Source: an uncultured Pelagibacteraceae bacterium
GTDB taxonomy: Bacteria > Pseudomonadota > Alphaproteobacteria > Pelagibacterales > Pelagibacteraceae
Direction: 5' to 3'
Length of the DNA stretch: 64,000 nucleotides
Assembly (NCBI GenBank): GCA_902616645.1
Contig: CACMTO010000002.1
Span: 1 to 64,000, forward strand
Positions within the stretch are counted from its first letter, which is position 1; each line of letters opens with the position of its first letter. A program made the translations under genes and the position numbers. This document shows, in pieces, positions 11,139 to 20,954 of this stretch. The notes under the pieces are model-generated. The model did no database searches. It was given only the letters and a program-made list of their open reading frames with translations, and was not told the origin of the DNA.

Positions 11139-11840
11139 TCAATTTATAACATAATTTATGATTGAAATTGCAGATATGACCGCTGTTTCTGACCTTAAAA
11201 TATTCTCATTAATTTTAATAGATTGAACTCCATTAAATAATAGAATTTTTTCTCTTTCCGATTCTGAGAAATCACCTTCAGGGCCTATAATTATACAGAC
11301 AACATCTTTATTAAATTTTGATTTATCAACTTTATAATTATTAGAATTTAAGTCAGTAAAAATTAGATCTACCGAATTATTTTTTAAAAAATTATTTAAA
11401 CTTTGGACGTTTTCAATTGAGGGAACATTAATTCGATTTGATTGTTCGCTTGCCTCGACAACTATTTTTTTTAGACGTTCTTTGTTAATCTTTCTAACTA
11501 TTGATCTATCAAAAATAATTGGTAAAAATTTTGTGATACCTAACTCTGTTGCTTTTTGTATCATAAAATTCTGATAATTTGTTTTAATCGGAGAAAATGC
11601 TAACCATAATTCTTTGATATTTTCTTTTTGTCTTAGTTTTTTTTTAATTTCAAATTCTACAATACCTTTAAATATTGATAAAATTTTCGCTTCCCATTCT
11701 CCACTATTATTAAATAAAGAAAAAACCTCATTTTCTTTAATTCTCATCACCTTAATTAAATAATGTGATTGAGATTTATCTAATTTATCAATCATGTTTA
11801 TTGATATTGAATTGGAAAAAAATAATCTAATATTGCTCAT
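11139..11840 (-). CDS. rsmE: 16S rRNA (uracil-1498-N3)-methyltransferase
   Basis: SPOUT-family methyltransferase. An N-terminal PUA-like part (HYLIKVMRIKENE) is followed by the knot domain with KATELGITKFLPI, EASEQSNR and IIGPEGDFSESE, the SAM-binding signature of RsmE. Length 233 is typical. Its start is 17 bases from the divergent haloacid dehalogenase gene, so one or both promoters must lie inside the opposite coding region. Confidence 0.93.
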   Translation of the reverse strand: MSNIRLFFSNSISINMIDKLDKSQSHYLIKVMRIKENEVFSLFNNSGEWEAKILSIFKGIVEFEIKKKLRQKENIKELWLAFSPIKTNYQNFMIQKATELGITKFLPIIFDRSIVRKINKERLKKIVVEASEQSNRINVPSIENVQSLNNFLKNNSVDLIFTDLNSNNYKVDKSKFNKDVVCIIIGPEGDFSESEREKILLFNGVQSIKINENILRSETAVISAISIINYVIN

Positions 11841-11857
11841 TTGTGTTAAGTTAATTT

Positions 11858-12520
11858 ATGAAAAATATTAAAGCAATAATTTTCGATGCCTATGGAACAT
11901 TGTTTGATGTTAATTCTGCTGCTGAAAAGTGTAAAGATAAGATTGGAGATAAATGGGAAGGTTTTGCAAGCTTTTGGAGAACTACTCAGCTAGAATACAC
12001 CTGGCTAAGAAGTTTAATGAAAAGGCATAAAAATTTTTGGCAGATTACTGAAGACAGTTTAGACAAATCAATGAAAGCTTTTAATATAGATCCTACAATG
12101 AAAAATGAATTATTAAATTTATATAAAGTTCTATCAACTTTTAAGGAAGTTCCAGAAACTCTTAAAATATTAAAAAAAAAAAATTTTAAATTAGCTATAC
12201 TTTCAAATGGAACTCCTTCTCTATTGAGTGAATTGGTAAAAAGTAACAATTTAATTAATTTATTTGATGATTTATTTTCTATAGAAGAGGTTGGAATTTA
12301 TAAACCAGATGAAAGTGTCTATGATCTACCAATTAAAAAATACAAAATTAAAAAAAATGAAGTTGCTTTCTTGAGCGCAAATACATGGGATGTGTCTGGT
12401 GGTGGAAATTATGGTTATCAATCTGTTTGGGTAAATCGGAATAATAATATCTTTGACAATCTTGATTATAAACCTGATAATCAAATTAAAAATTTAAGTG
12501 AACTTATCAGTTTAATTTAA
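11858..12520 (+). CDS. L-2-haloacid dehalogenase-like HAD hydrolase (type II)
   Basis: A 220-residue HAD protein of the haloacid dehalogenase type II group. The nucleophile is D10 in IFDAYGTLFDV, the second motif is LSNGTPSLL, the lysine motif is IYKPDESVYDLP, and the acidic motif is LSANTWDVSGG. These match L-2-haloacid dehalogenases, which hydrolyse 2-halo acids such as chloroacetate to hydroxy acids. A different small-molecule substrate cannot be excluded. It heads a rightward run with the CDGSH, pirin and quinone reductase genes. Confidence 0.85.
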   Translation: MKNIKAIIFDAYGTLFDVNSAAEKCKDKIGDKWEGFASFWRTTQLEYTWLRSLMKRHKNFWQITEDSLDKSMKAFNIDPTMKNELLNLYKVLSTFKEVPETLKILKKKNFKLAILSNGTPSLLSELVKSNNLINLFDDLFSIEEVGIYKPDESVYDLPIKKYKIKKNEVAFLSANTWDVSGGGNYGYQSVWVNRNNNIFDNLDYKPDNQIKNLSELISLI

Positions 12521-12529
12521 ATTTTAAAA

Positions 12530-12778
12530 ATGGGGAACATGACTAAAGGACAAAGAGCTGGAGATGGTGCATTAGCAATAGAGGTTAAGCAAGGGAAATC
12601 CTATTACTGGTGTAGTTGTGGAAAAAGTTCTAAACAACCGTTCTGTGATGGTTCACATAAGGGGACTAATTTTAGCCCAGTTCTTTACAAAGCTGATTTA
12701 ACAAAAAAAATGTTTTTTTGTAATTGTAAACAAACTAACAATGAGCCTTTTTGTGATGGATCACACAATAAAAAGTAA
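12530..12778 (+). CDS. CDGSH iron-sulfur domain protein with two motifs
   Basis: An 82-residue protein with two mitoNEET-type cluster motifs, CSCGKSSKQPFCDGSH and CNCKQTNNEPFCDGSH, each a C-x-C-x9-C-x3-H ligand set for a redox-active 2Fe-2S cluster. The tandem arrangement resembles Miner2-type proteins and many bacterial CDGSH proteins of unknown function. Two in-frame ATGs (12530 and 12539) are possible. The neighbours, pirin and quinone reductase, suggest a redox or stress setting, but that is inference. Confidence 0.92.
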   Translation: MGNMTKGQRAGDGALAIEVKQGKSYYWCSCGKSSKQPFCDGSHKGTNFSPVLYKADLTKKMFFCNCKQTNNEPFCDGSHNKK

Positions 12779-12814
12779 CATTGAAAATCAGAATATATCG
12801 AGTATGAAAGATTG

Positions 12815-13651
12815 ATGAAAAATATTGAAGTAAGTAAAATCATTGATCCAATTCCAGCATCTGATGGGGCTGGAGTTAAATTAAAAAGAAGTATCGGAGT
12901 TGAACCAGATTATTTTGATCCATTTTTAATGTTAGATGAATTTGGTTCAGAAAATAGTGAGGATTATATTGCTGGCTTTCCTGCTCATCCACATAGGGGA
13001 ATTGAGACTGTAACCTACATGCTAGCAGGTGAGTTTGAACATAAAGATAGTGCAGGTGGCAAAGGTAGAATGACCGCTGGTGACGTTCAGTGGATGAAAA
13101 CTGGAAGTGGTATTATTCACTCTGAAATGCCTGCGATGAAAGAAGGTAAGCTTCATGGATTTCAACTATGGATTAATATGCCAGCAAAATTAAAGATGAA
13201 AAAACCAGAATATATTTATATTGATAAATATAAAATGAGTATTCACAAAGATGAAAATAAAAAAATAACAGTCATTGCTGGCAAATTTGAAAAAGCTGAA
13301 GGTCCAATAAAAGGTCATAATATTGAACCTACTTATTTCGATGTAGAGCTAAAAAAAGAAAAAGAATTTAATTTCAGACTACTTTCTACTCACAACTCAT
13401 TTATTTATTTAATTTACGGTGAAATAAAAATTGGTGGAAAAAATCACAGTAAAATAAAAGATAGCACTTTGATCCTCTTAACTAAAGGCGAAGACCTTAA
13501 AGTTCAAGCGATAACTGACGCAAAATTTCTAGTTATCTCAGGAAAACCCATTAATGAGAAGATTGCTAGAGGTGGGCCTTTTGTTATGAATACAAAAGCT
13601 GAGATACTGCAAGCTGTTCAAGATTATCATAATGGTACTTTTGTAAAATAA
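12815..13651 (+). CDS. Pirin family protein
   Basis: A bicupin protein with the pirin metal-binding motif FPAHPHRGIETVTYM (histidines near residues 55-60). It also has the GDVQWMKTGSGIIHSE block with its metal-binding His and Glu. Some pirins act as quercetinases or transcription cofactors; the role here is unknown. I use the ATG at 12815; a TTG lies one codon upstream. Length 278 is usual, and it is followed 3 bases later by the quinone reductase gene. Confidence 0.92.
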   Translation: MKNIEVSKIIDPIPASDGAGVKLKRSIGVEPDYFDPFLMLDEFGSENSEDYIAGFPAHPHRGIETVTYMLAGEFEHKDSAGGKGRMTAGDVQWMKTGSGIIHSEMPAMKEGKLHGFQLWINMPAKLKMKKPEYIYIDKYKMSIHKDENKKITVIAGKFEKAEGPIKGHNIEPTYFDVELKKEKEFNFRLLSTHNSFIYLIYGEIKIGGKNHSKIKDSTLILLTKGEDLKVQAITDAKFLVISGKPINEKIARGGPFVMNTKAEILQAVQDYHNGTFVK

Positions 13652-13654
13652 ATA

Positions 13655-14626
13655 ATGAAAACAATAAAAATAGAAAAATTTGGTGGACCTGAAGTTTTGG
13701 TTATTAAAGACGTTGAAATCAGAAAACCTGGACCTAAAGAAGTTTTAATTAAAAATTTATCAATCGGCCTGAATTACATTGATGTTTACCACAGATCAGG
13801 ACTTTATCCAATACCTCTACCAAGTGGAATTGGTCTTGAAGCTTGTGGTATAATTGAGGAAATTGGATCTGATGTAAAATTATTTAAAGTTGGTGATAGA
13901 GTTACTCATGCCTCAATGCCTATTGGTGCATATTCAGAAAAGCAAATAATACCTGAAGAAAAATTAGTTATTGTTCCAGATGGAGTCTCTAATGAAATAG
14001 CGTCTTGTATTACACTCAAAGGAATCACAGCAGAATACCTACTACATAGAACTTATAAATTAAAAAAAGGTGATAAAGTTTTATATCATGCTGCTGCTGG
14101 TGGTCTTGGGCAAATTTTATGTTCATGGGCTAACTCATTGGGCGCAGAAGTAATTGGAACTGTTGGCTCAAAATCCAAAGAAGAAATTGCAAAAAAAAAT
14201 GGATGCCACCATGTTATAAATTATTCTGAAAAAAATTTTGTAGAGGAAGTTGAAAAAATTGTAGGAAAAAACGGCGTGGATGTCGTCTATGATGGTGTAG
14301 GAATAAAAACATTTAAAGGTTCAATCGAAACATTAAAGATCAGAGGAATGATGGTGGCATTTGGGAATGCTTCAGGATATGTTGATACAATTGATGTCAA
14401 AAAAGATATTAATGCTAAGGGATTATTTTTTACCCGTCCTTCAATTGCACATTACACAGTAAAAAGAGAAGAATTAGAGGAATCAGCAAAAAAAGTTTTT
14501 GATGCTGTTTTATCAAAAAAATTTAATATTGAAATTTCAAAGAAATATATGCTTAAAGATGCTGGTCAAGCCCATAAAGATTTAGAGGCTAGATTGTTGA
14601 CAGGTCCAGCTGTCATTATTCCTTAA
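13655..14626 (+). CDS. NADPH:quinone reductase, zinc-independent MDR family
   Basis: Medium-chain dehydrogenase/reductase of the quinone oxidoreductase group. It has the GroES-like N-domain, the entry YHRSGLYPIPLPSGIGLEACG, and the nucleotide-binding block YHAAAGGLGQILCSWANSLGA with AAxGGLG. No structural-zinc cysteine cluster is present, as expected for Qor. The 323 residues are typical. Its TAA is shared with the stop of the convergent DUF2721 gene (TTAA at 14623-14626). Confidence 0.88.
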   Translation: MKTIKIEKFGGPEVLVIKDVEIRKPGPKEVLIKNLSIGLNYIDVYHRSGLYPIPLPSGIGLEACGIIEEIGSDVKLFKVGDRVTHASMPIGAYSEKQIIPEEKLVIVPDGVSNEIASCITLKGITAEYLLHRTYKLKKGDKVLYHAAAGGLGQILCSWANSLGAEVIGTVGSKSKEEIAKKNGCHHVINYSEKNFVEEVEKIVGKNGVDVVYDGVGIKTFKGSIETLKIRGMMVAFGNASGYVDTIDVKKDINAKGLFFTRPSIAHYTVKREELEESAKKVFDAVLSKKFNIEISKKYMLKDAGQAHKDLEARLLTGPAVIIP

Positions 14627-15027
14627 TCAACCTTAACATCCATGTCAGACATATGAAGTCTTAAAGCATTAGTTGAGATATGTATTTCTCTTATAAAAAA
14701 AATTATTGAAATCATCATCGATAAACAGCATGATCCAAAAATTAATCTAGCTATAAAAATCTCACTTAAATAAAGACCCAAAACTGTAAGCATATTAAAT
14801 AAGAAACCAAACGCACCAAACATTATAGACCATCTTAGTAAAGTAATTCTTCCACTTAAGTTGATAAACTGTTTTTTCCATTCTGGTGGAACGTGTTTTT
14901 CATAAACATGTTCATCGTGCAACTCTCTTATTAATGCACTTAAAGAATGAAATCTGTTGCTATATACCCCCATTATCAGAGGAATTGCAGGAAACATTAG
15001 AGCTGTAACTGTATAATCTATATTCAT
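14623..15027 (-). CDS. DUF2721 family membrane protein
   Basis: A 134-residue protein with three predicted membrane segments: near the N-terminus, in the middle (LLRWSIMFGAFGFLFNML) and towards the C-terminus. The cytoplasmic motif YSNRFHSLSALIREL is characteristic of DUF2721. No function is known. I prefer the ATG at 15027 to the TTG at 15048, which would add MIIKLIR upstream of the conserved start. It stands alone between the convergent qor gene and the divergent ubiA gene. Confidence 0.7.
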   Translation of the reverse strand: MNIDYTVTALMFPAIPLIMGVYSNRFHSLSALIRELHDEHVYEKHVPPEWKKQFINLSGRITLLRWSIMFGAFGFLFNMLTVLGLYLSEIFIARLIFGSCCLSMMISIIFFIREIHISTNALRLHMSDMDVKVD

Positions 15028-15079
15028 ACGAATCAATTTGATTATCAATCTTGCCTTTGTTATTTACAAGTAAATTCTA

Positions 15080-15949
15080 ATGAACCAATTAAATCTTTTT
15101 ATTGATATTACAAGATTAAAAAAACCAATAGGGTATATGCTGCTTTTTTGGCCGTGCTCATGGGGTCTGATACTTGGTTTTAATTTTGTTAAGCTTGAAT
15201 TAAACAACATTTTTTTTTATTACCTATCTTTATTTCTGCTTGGTTCAATTTTGATGAGATCTGCGGGTTGTATTGTTAATGATATTTTTGATAGAAAATT
15301 TGACAAGAAAGTTACCAGAACAAAGAAAAGACCGATTGCATCAGGAAAAATCAAAGTTAATCTTGGCATTTTTTATAGTTGTTGTTTATGCTTAACTGCA
15401 TTCTTTGTATTGATAAATTTTAATCAATTGACAATAATTGCAGCTTTGGGGTCAATGCCTTTAGCTTTTACGTACCCTTTAATGAAACGTTATACTTATT
15501 GGCCTCAACTTTTCTTGGGTATAACTTTTAATTATGGGCTTGTTCTTGGCTGGACATCAATTACCAACGATATAAGTATAATTCCTTTGATATTTTATTT
15601 CGGAGCCATATTTTGGACACTTGGTTATGACACAATTTACGGGTTTCAAGATATAAAAGATGATGAAATTATAGGATTAAAATCAACTTCAATTAAATTT
15701 AAAAAAATTCCTTATACATTTATAATTATATGTTATTCAATTTTTTTTATCAGCTTAGTAGTAGTTGGATATTTAATGGATTTAAATAATTATTACTTTT
15801 TTATGTTAGTCCTAATTTTTTTTCATTTATTTATATTTCAAGTTAAAAAACTACAAATTAAAAATCCAGAAAATTGTTTAAAAATTTTTAGATCAAATAA
15901 TTTTTTAGGTCTGTTAGTGTTCTCAAGTTTATTTTTGGGTAGATTATAA
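15080..15949 (+). CDS. ubiA: 4-hydroxybenzoate octaprenyltransferase
   Basis: Polytopic membrane prenyltransferase of ubiquinone synthesis, joining the polyprenyl tail to 4-hydroxybenzoate. The first Asp-rich motif is NDIFDRKFDKKV (about residues 68-79). The second is YDTIYGFQDIKDDEIIG, and the signature GYMLLFWPCSWG is near the N-terminus. Length 289 is normal. It starts the rightward run ubiA-msbA-waaA-lpxK-lpxL. Confidence 0.94.
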   Translation: MNQLNLFIDITRLKKPIGYMLLFWPCSWGLILGFNFVKLELNNIFFYYLSLFLLGSILMRSAGCIVNDIFDRKFDKKVTRTKKRPIASGKIKVNLGIFYSCCLCLTAFFVLINFNQLTIIAALGSMPLAFTYPLMKRYTYWPQLFLGITFNYGLVLGWTSITNDISIIPLIFYFGAIFWTLGYDTIYGFQDIKDDEIIGLKSTSIKFKKIPYTFIIICYSIFFISLVVVGYLMDLNNYYFFMLVLIFFHLFIFQVKKLQIKNPENCLKIFRSNNFLGLLVFSSLFLGRL

Positions 15950-15954
15950 AAAGT

Positions 15955-17694
15955 ATGTCAAGTATAGAAATTTTAAAAAGACTTTACAGAGATTATACAA
16001 AAAAATATGTTAAAAATATTTTGTTATCTCTTTTCTTTTCAATTATTCTAGCAGGTAGTACTTCAGCAGTCGCTTATCTTTTAGATCCTGCAATAAAACA
16101 ATTATTTATAGAACAGAAGCAGTCTCTCATTTATATAATACCTGGACTTATTATTGTTGCTTTTGTCTCAAAGGGTTTGTCACTTTATCTCGCCAAGGTG
16201 ATAATGATAAGAGTTTCAGAAGAGGTTCGTAAAGATATTCAAGTAGATATGTTTAATTCTCTCATCAAAGCAGATACTCAGCTAGTCGACAACAAACACT
16301 CAGGAAAATTTATTACAAATTTAACGAATGATGTAAGCATGATAACAAATCTTGTAAGTACTGCTATTTTAAATTTATTTAAAGATAGTTTAACATTAGC
16401 TGGTTTATTATTCGTAATGTTTTACCAAAATTGGAAACTGGCTCTTATAGCAATAATTATGATACCATTAGCTAGTGCAGCCGCAAGAACTCTCGGTAAA
16501 AGGATGGGAAAAGTGACAACAGATCAAATGAGTAAAGCTGGTATTTTAAATTCATATTTAATTGAAATATTTAAAAATCATAAAATTATCAAAATTTTTC
16601 AAAAAGAAAATTTTGAAAAAAAGAGAGCGAATGAAAAAATTAGTGAACTTAAAGAAACTTCTAGAAAAATAAATGAAGTTTTTGTCAGAGCGTCACCAAT
16701 AATGGAAGCTCTTACAGGAATTATGATAGCTTTTTTAATTTTTATATCTGCAAAATTAATAGCTAACAACGAGCTTGAGGTTAGTAATTTTTTCTCTTTT
16801 CTTGCTGCAATGATGCTTGCATATCAACCAGTTAGATCTTTAGCAACACTCAATATTACAATTCAGCAAGGTTTATCAGGTGCAAGGAGAGTTTTGCCAA
16901 TTATTGATGATGTTCAAAAAATTTCTGAAAAGAATAATGCAAAAAAACTTGAGATTAGAAATGGAAATATTAGTTTTGAAAACGTTAAGTTTAGTTACTA
17001 CTCAGAGGAAAGTAAAATACTTAAATCAATTAATCTAATTATCCCAGGTGAAAAAATGACTGCTCTTGTTGGACATAGTGGAGCTGGTAAATCAACTATA
17101 TTAAACTTAATACCAAGATTTTATAATGTTGACCATGGAGATATCAAAATTGATGACCAGTCAATATATGATGCTACAGTTCAATCCTTAAGAAGTAATA
17201 TTTCTCTTGTGAGTCAAGATACAACTTTATTCGATGATACAATTAGAAATAACATTTCTTACGCCAACTCATCAGCGTCTCACCAGGAAATTGTTGATGC
17301 AGCAAAATATTCATTTGCAGATGAATTCATAGACAAACTTCCTAATCAGTATGATACGCTAATAGGTGAAAACGGAGTAAGACTTTCAGGTGGTGAAAAA
17401 CAAAGGCTATCTATAGCGAGAGCAATCCTTAAAAAAAGTCCAATTATTTTGCTAGATGAAGCCACGTCGTCCTTAGATGCTGAAACAGAGGATAAAATTC
17501 AAAAAGCTATTAGTTTTTTAACTAAAGGAAAAACAACTATTGTTATTGCTCACAGGCTCTCGACTATTTTAAATTCTGATAAAATTTATGTAATTGATAA
17601 AGGAGAAGTTAAGGGTGAAGGCAAACATGAAGAATTGCTAAATTCCTCTAATTTGTACAAAAATTTTTATCAGAAACAAATCAAAAGATCATAA
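15955..17694 (+). CDS. msbA: MsbA-like lipid A export ABC transporter (permease-ATPase fusion)
   Basis: A 579-residue half-transporter with about six membrane helices in residues 20-300, then an ATPase domain. The domain has Walker A GHSGAGKST, Q-loop SLVSQDTTLFDD, signature LSGGEKQR and Walker B IILLDEATSSLD. ATP-driven flipping of lipid A-core is the likely role. This follows from its position directly before waaA, lpxK and lpxL; by sequence alone other lipids are possible. Its stop is shared with the waaA start (TAATG). Confidence 0.88.
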   Translation: MSSIEILKRLYRDYTKKYVKNILLSLFFSIILAGSTSAVAYLLDPAIKQLFIEQKQSLIYIIPGLIIVAFVSKGLSLYLAKVIMIRVSEEVRKDIQVDMFNSLIKADTQLVDNKHSGKFITNLTNDVSMITNLVSTAILNLFKDSLTLAGLLFVMFYQNWKLALIAIIMIPLASAAARTLGKRMGKVTTDQMSKAGILNSYLIEIFKNHKIIKIFQKENFEKKRANEKISELKETSRKINEVFVRASPIMEALTGIMIAFLIFISAKLIANNELEVSNFFSFLAAMMLAYQPVRSLATLNITIQQGLSGARRVLPIIDDVQKISEKNNAKKLEIRNGNISFENVKFSYYSEESKILKSINLIIPGEKMTALVGHSGAGKSTILNLIPRFYNVDHGDIKIDDQSIYDATVQSLRSNISLVSQDTTLFDDTIRNNISYANSSASHQEIVDAAKYSFADEFIDKLPNQYDTLIGENGVRLSGGEKQRLSIARAILKKSPIILLDEATSSLDAETEDKIQKAISFLTKGKTTIVIAHRLSTILNSDKIYVIDKGEVKGEGKHEELLNSSNLYKNFYQKQIKRS

Positions 17695-18935
17695 TGTTAA
17701 TCTTTTATAGACTATTAATTAATATAGTTTTTTTAATCTCACCAATAATTGTAACTTTAAGGTTATTAAAAAAAAAGGAAAGTTTTAAAAGATTTAAAGA
17801 AAAATTTTGTTTTTTTTCAAAAAAAAGAACTAAGGGTAAACTTTTATGGTTTCATGGAGCAAGTGTTGGCGAAATTCAAAGTATAATACCTCTTTTAGAG
17901 AGATTAGAAAAAAATAAAAAAATTAAACAAATCTTGGTAACTTCTAATACTTTAAGCTCTTCAAATATTATTGAAAAATTTAAATTTAAAAAAATTGTTC
18001 ATCAATTTTTTCCGATTGATACAAATATTTTATCCAAAAAATTCCTAAATTACTGGAAACCCGATGTAGCTTTTTTTATAGACTCAGAAATTTGGCCAAA
18101 TACACTTTATAATTTGAATGAAAGAAATATAAAAACCGTTTTGATAAATGGAAGGATCACAAAAAAAACTTTTAAAAGATGGATGAAGTTAACATTTTTT
18201 GCAAAAAAAGTTTTTTCAAAATTTGATCTATGTTTGTCATCAAGCAAAGAGTCAAAAAATTATTTGGATAAACTTGGAGCAAAGTCAACAAAGTTTCTTG
18301 GCAATTTAAAATTTTCTCAATCTGAAAATGAGATTATCGAGATGGACAAAGGTTTAGAAAAATTTATAAAATCAAGAAAATCTTGGTGTGCATCGAGTAC
18401 ACATAAAAGTGAAGAAGTTTTTTGTGCAAACGTTCATAAAGAATTGAAAAAAAAATATAAAAATTTACTTACAATTATTATTCCAAGACATGTTAATAGA
18501 ACATCTGAGATTATAAATGAACTTAAAAATTTAGATTTAAAATTTCATTTACATAATCCAAAAAAAAAAATTAATAAAAATACAGATATTTATATTGTTA
18601 ATTCCTATGGAAAAACTAAATCCTTTTATAAAATTTGTAAGAATGTTTTTTTAGGTGGGTCCTTAATAAAGCATGGTGGTCAAAATCCTTTAGAGGCAAC
18701 CCGATATGGTTGTAATATAATGCATGGTCCTAGCGTAGAAAATTTCAATGAAATATTCCAATTTTTGAAGAAAAGAAAAATTTCTTATAAAATTGACACA
18801 AAATTTAAAATGATAAAAGTATTAAATAAGATGTTTATGAGAAAAAAAAATTTTAATACTGCAGAAAAAAAACTTCGAACAATTGGACAAAAAATTCTAA
18901 ATAATACTTACAATAATATTAAAATATTTATTTAA
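17694..18935 (+). CDS. waaA: 3-deoxy-D-manno-octulosonic acid transferase
   Basis: Adds Kdo from CMP-Kdo to lipid IVA at the inner membrane. It has an N-terminal membrane anchor, the GT30 motif WFHGASVGEIQSIIPL with its catalytic Glu, SEIWPN, and the acceptor/donor block HGGQNPLEATRYG near the C-terminus. Length 413 is typical. It works with kdsB (34918) and kdsD (40659), which make the CMP-Kdo. Confidence 0.95.
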   Translation: MLIFYRLLINIVFLISPIIVTLRLLKKKESFKRFKEKFCFFSKKRTKGKLLWFHGASVGEIQSIIPLLERLEKNKKIKQILVTSNTLSSSNIIEKFKFKKIVHQFFPIDTNILSKKFLNYWKPDVAFFIDSEIWPNTLYNLNERNIKTVLINGRITKKTFKRWMKLTFFAKKVFSKFDLCLSSSKESKNYLDKLGAKSTKFLGNLKFSQSENEIIEMDKGLEKFIKSRKSWCASSTHKSEEVFCANVHKELKKKYKNLLTIIIPRHVNRTSEIINELKNLDLKFHLHNPKKKINKNTDIYIVNSYGKTKSFYKICKNVFLGGSLIKHGGQNPLEATRYGCNIMHGPSVENFNEIFQFLKKRKISYKIDTKFKMIKVLNKMFMRKKNFNTAEKKLRTIGQKILNNTYNNIKIFI

Positions 18936-18939
18936 ATTA

Positions 18940-19884
18940 ATGATATTAAAAAAACCGAAATTTTGGGATTATGGTAAAGGAAATTTACTTGCATATGTTT
19001 TGTTACCACTAACTTTACCAATAATGTTAAATAATTTTTTTTTAAATTTAAAAAAAAGTAAAAAAAACAAAAAAATAAAACTTATTTGTATTGGTAATAT
19101 TTATATAGGTGGAACAGGAAAAACACCTGCAGTAATCAATTTATTTAAAATTTTGAAAAAGTTGAACCTTAACGTTTCAATAGGAAAAAAATTTTATAAA
19201 TCTCACATCGATGAAATAGACCTTCTTAAAAAAGAAAGTAATGTAATTGTAGATAAAAGCAGAAAAAAAATAATTCAAAAAGCGGAAAAAGATAAAATTG
19301 ATTGTTTAATTTTTGATGACGGACTACAAGATAAAACTGTATCTTATGATATTCAGTTTGTTTGTTTTGACTCAAAAAGTTGGATTGGTAACGGATTATT
19401 AATACCCTCAGGTCCATTAAGAGAAAAATTAAACAGTCTCAAAAAGTATGATGCAGTTTTTTTAAAAAATTTGAATGATAATATTGATGAGAAAATAAAT
19501 TTAATAAGAAGTTATAATTCAAATATTAAAATTTTTTCTACTAATTATGAAATAAGAAATTTGAATAAATTTGACACTTCAAAAAATTATTTAATTTTTT
19601 CTGGAATAGGAAACCCAAAGAGTTTTAGGGGGCTTTTAGAAAAAAATAAATTTAGAATTATCGAAGAAATTATTTTCCCTGACCATTTTACATACTCTAA
19701 AAAAAATATAGATTTTATTAAAAAAAGATCAAAAGAAATAAATGCAAAAATAATTACCACAGAAAAAGATTATATAAAAATTTCAAAAATTGACCATGAG
19801 GATATAGAATTTTTGAAAGTTGAAACTAAAATTGACGATGAAATTAACTTTCTAAATTTTATAAAATCTAAGATTTATGATTAA
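18940..19884 (+). CDS. lpxK: Tetraacyldisaccharide 4'-kinase
   Basis: Phosphorylates the 4' position of the lipid A precursor. The P-loop is GNIYIGGTGKTPAV (about residues 52-65), preceded by a membrane-proximal N-terminal helix. The DDGLQD motif and the later TTEKDYIKI block are characteristic of LpxK. The 314 residues are normal. It overlaps the next acyltransferase gene by 8 bases. Confidence 0.95.
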   Translation: MILKKPKFWDYGKGNLLAYVLLPLTLPIMLNNFFLNLKKSKKNKKIKLICIGNIYIGGTGKTPAVINLFKILKKLNLNVSIGKKFYKSHIDEIDLLKKESNVIVDKSRKKIIQKAEKDKIDCLIFDDGLQDKTVSYDIQFVCFDSKSWIGNGLLIPSGPLREKLNSLKKYDAVFLKNLNDNIDEKINLIRSYNSNIKIFSTNYEIRNLNKFDTSKNYLIFSGIGNPKSFRGLLEKNKFRIIEEIIFPDHFTYSKKNIDFIKKRSKEINAKIITTEKDYIKISKIDHEDIEFLKVETKIDDEINFLNFIKSKIYD

Positions 19885-20740
19885 ATTAAAATATTTATTA
19901 CAATTTATTTTTATATTTATTTTATTCTTAATCTTTAAATTAATAGGAATAAAATTATCAAGATTATTATCAGGTAAAATTTTAACTTTTATTGGTCCAT
20001 TATTCAGATCAAATAAAATTCCATTTTCAAATCTATCTTATGCTTATCCAGAACTTAATGTTGCCGAAAGAAAAAAAATAATAGATGGCATGTGGTTTAA
20101 CTATGGGAAAATATTAAGTGAGTACATGTTTATAAAAGATTTTAGAAAAGAAAAATTTTTTAATGAAAATATCATAATAGAAAATTTCCAAGAAATTATT
20201 AAAATTAAAAATGACAAGAGGCCAGTGGTTTTTATTTCGGGTCATTTCAACAATTTTGAATTAATGGCATTATGTATTGAGAAATCAGGTGTCAATCTAG
20301 CTGCTATTTATAGACCTTTAAATAATATTTTTTTAAATCCAATAATGGAAAAAATTAGAAAGAACTACATTTGTAAAAATCAAATAAAAAAAGGTATTTC
20401 AGGAACTAAAGAACTTCTAAAAAAATTTAAAATGGGAACGTCAATAGCTTTGATGATCGACCAGAGAGTATCGGAAGGAATACCCTCAAATTTTTTCAAT
20501 AAAAAAGCTTTGACTACAACAATTCCGGCTCAATTCGTAAAAAAATTTAATGCTGAGATTGTTCCAGTTTATATTGAAAGACTGAAAGATGATAAATTTA
20601 AGATTAAATTTCATGATTCTTTAAAATTTCATAATCAAGACACATTAGAAAAAATAACTTTGGAATTAAATAACATAATAGAAAAGATGATTTTAAAAAA
20701 CCCTGATCAATGGATCTGGACTCATAATAGGTGGAAATAA
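19877..20740 (+). CDS. lpxL: Lipid A late acyltransferase (LpxL/HtrB type)
   Basis: Transfers a secondary acyl chain to Kdo2-lipid IVA. It has an N-terminal membrane helix, then the H-x4-E catalytic motif in GHFNNFELMAL. MIDQRVSEGIPSNFF and the C-terminal DQWIWTHNRWK are diagnostic of the lauroyl/myristoyl acyltransferase family. Length 287. Which acyl chain it uses cannot be read from sequence. Confidence 0.9.
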   Translation: MIKLKYLLQFIFIFILFLIFKLIGIKLSRLLSGKILTFIGPLFRSNKIPFSNLSYAYPELNVAERKKIIDGMWFNYGKILSEYMFIKDFRKEKFFNENIIIENFQEIIKIKNDKRPVVFISGHFNNFELMALCIEKSGVNLAAIYRPLNNIFLNPIMEKIRKNYICKNQIKKGISGTKELLKKFKMGTSIALMIDQRVSEGIPSNFFNKKALTTTIPAQFVKKFNAEIVPVYIERLKDDKFKIKFHDSLKFHNQDTLEKITLELNNIIEKMILKNPDQWIWTHNRWK

Positions 20741-20741
20741 T

Positions 20742-20930
20742 TTATTTTTTTTGGTCTCTTCTTTTTGCTGCTTCTATATATGAAAAATAAGGTTCTTGTA
20801 AATCTACATTCCAATAATTCAAATTGTTTAAAGGGATTTTCCTTCCAGATACAGCACAAATGACATGATCGCCTTCTTTGATAACTTCAAAATTATTGGG
20901 TAAAAATTTTATTTTTGCTAATTTTTCCAT
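20742..20930 (-). CDS. DUF2093 domain protein
   Basis: A 62-residue protein starting MEKLAKIKFLP, with the conserved segment DHVICAVSGRKIPLNNLNYW and DLQEPYFSY that defines the alphaproteobacterial DUF2093 family. No function is known. A longer frame extends into purD, but starts at 20945 or 21005 would overlap the divergent promoter zone; the ATG at 20930 matches the family start. Only 24 bases separate it from the divergent purD start. Confidence 0.85.
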   Translation of the reverse strand: MEKLAKIKFLPNNFEVIKEGDHVICAVSGRKIPLNNLNYWNVDLQEPYFSYIEAAKRRDQKK

Positions 20931-20954
20931 TTTTAGTTTATACATTAATAATAT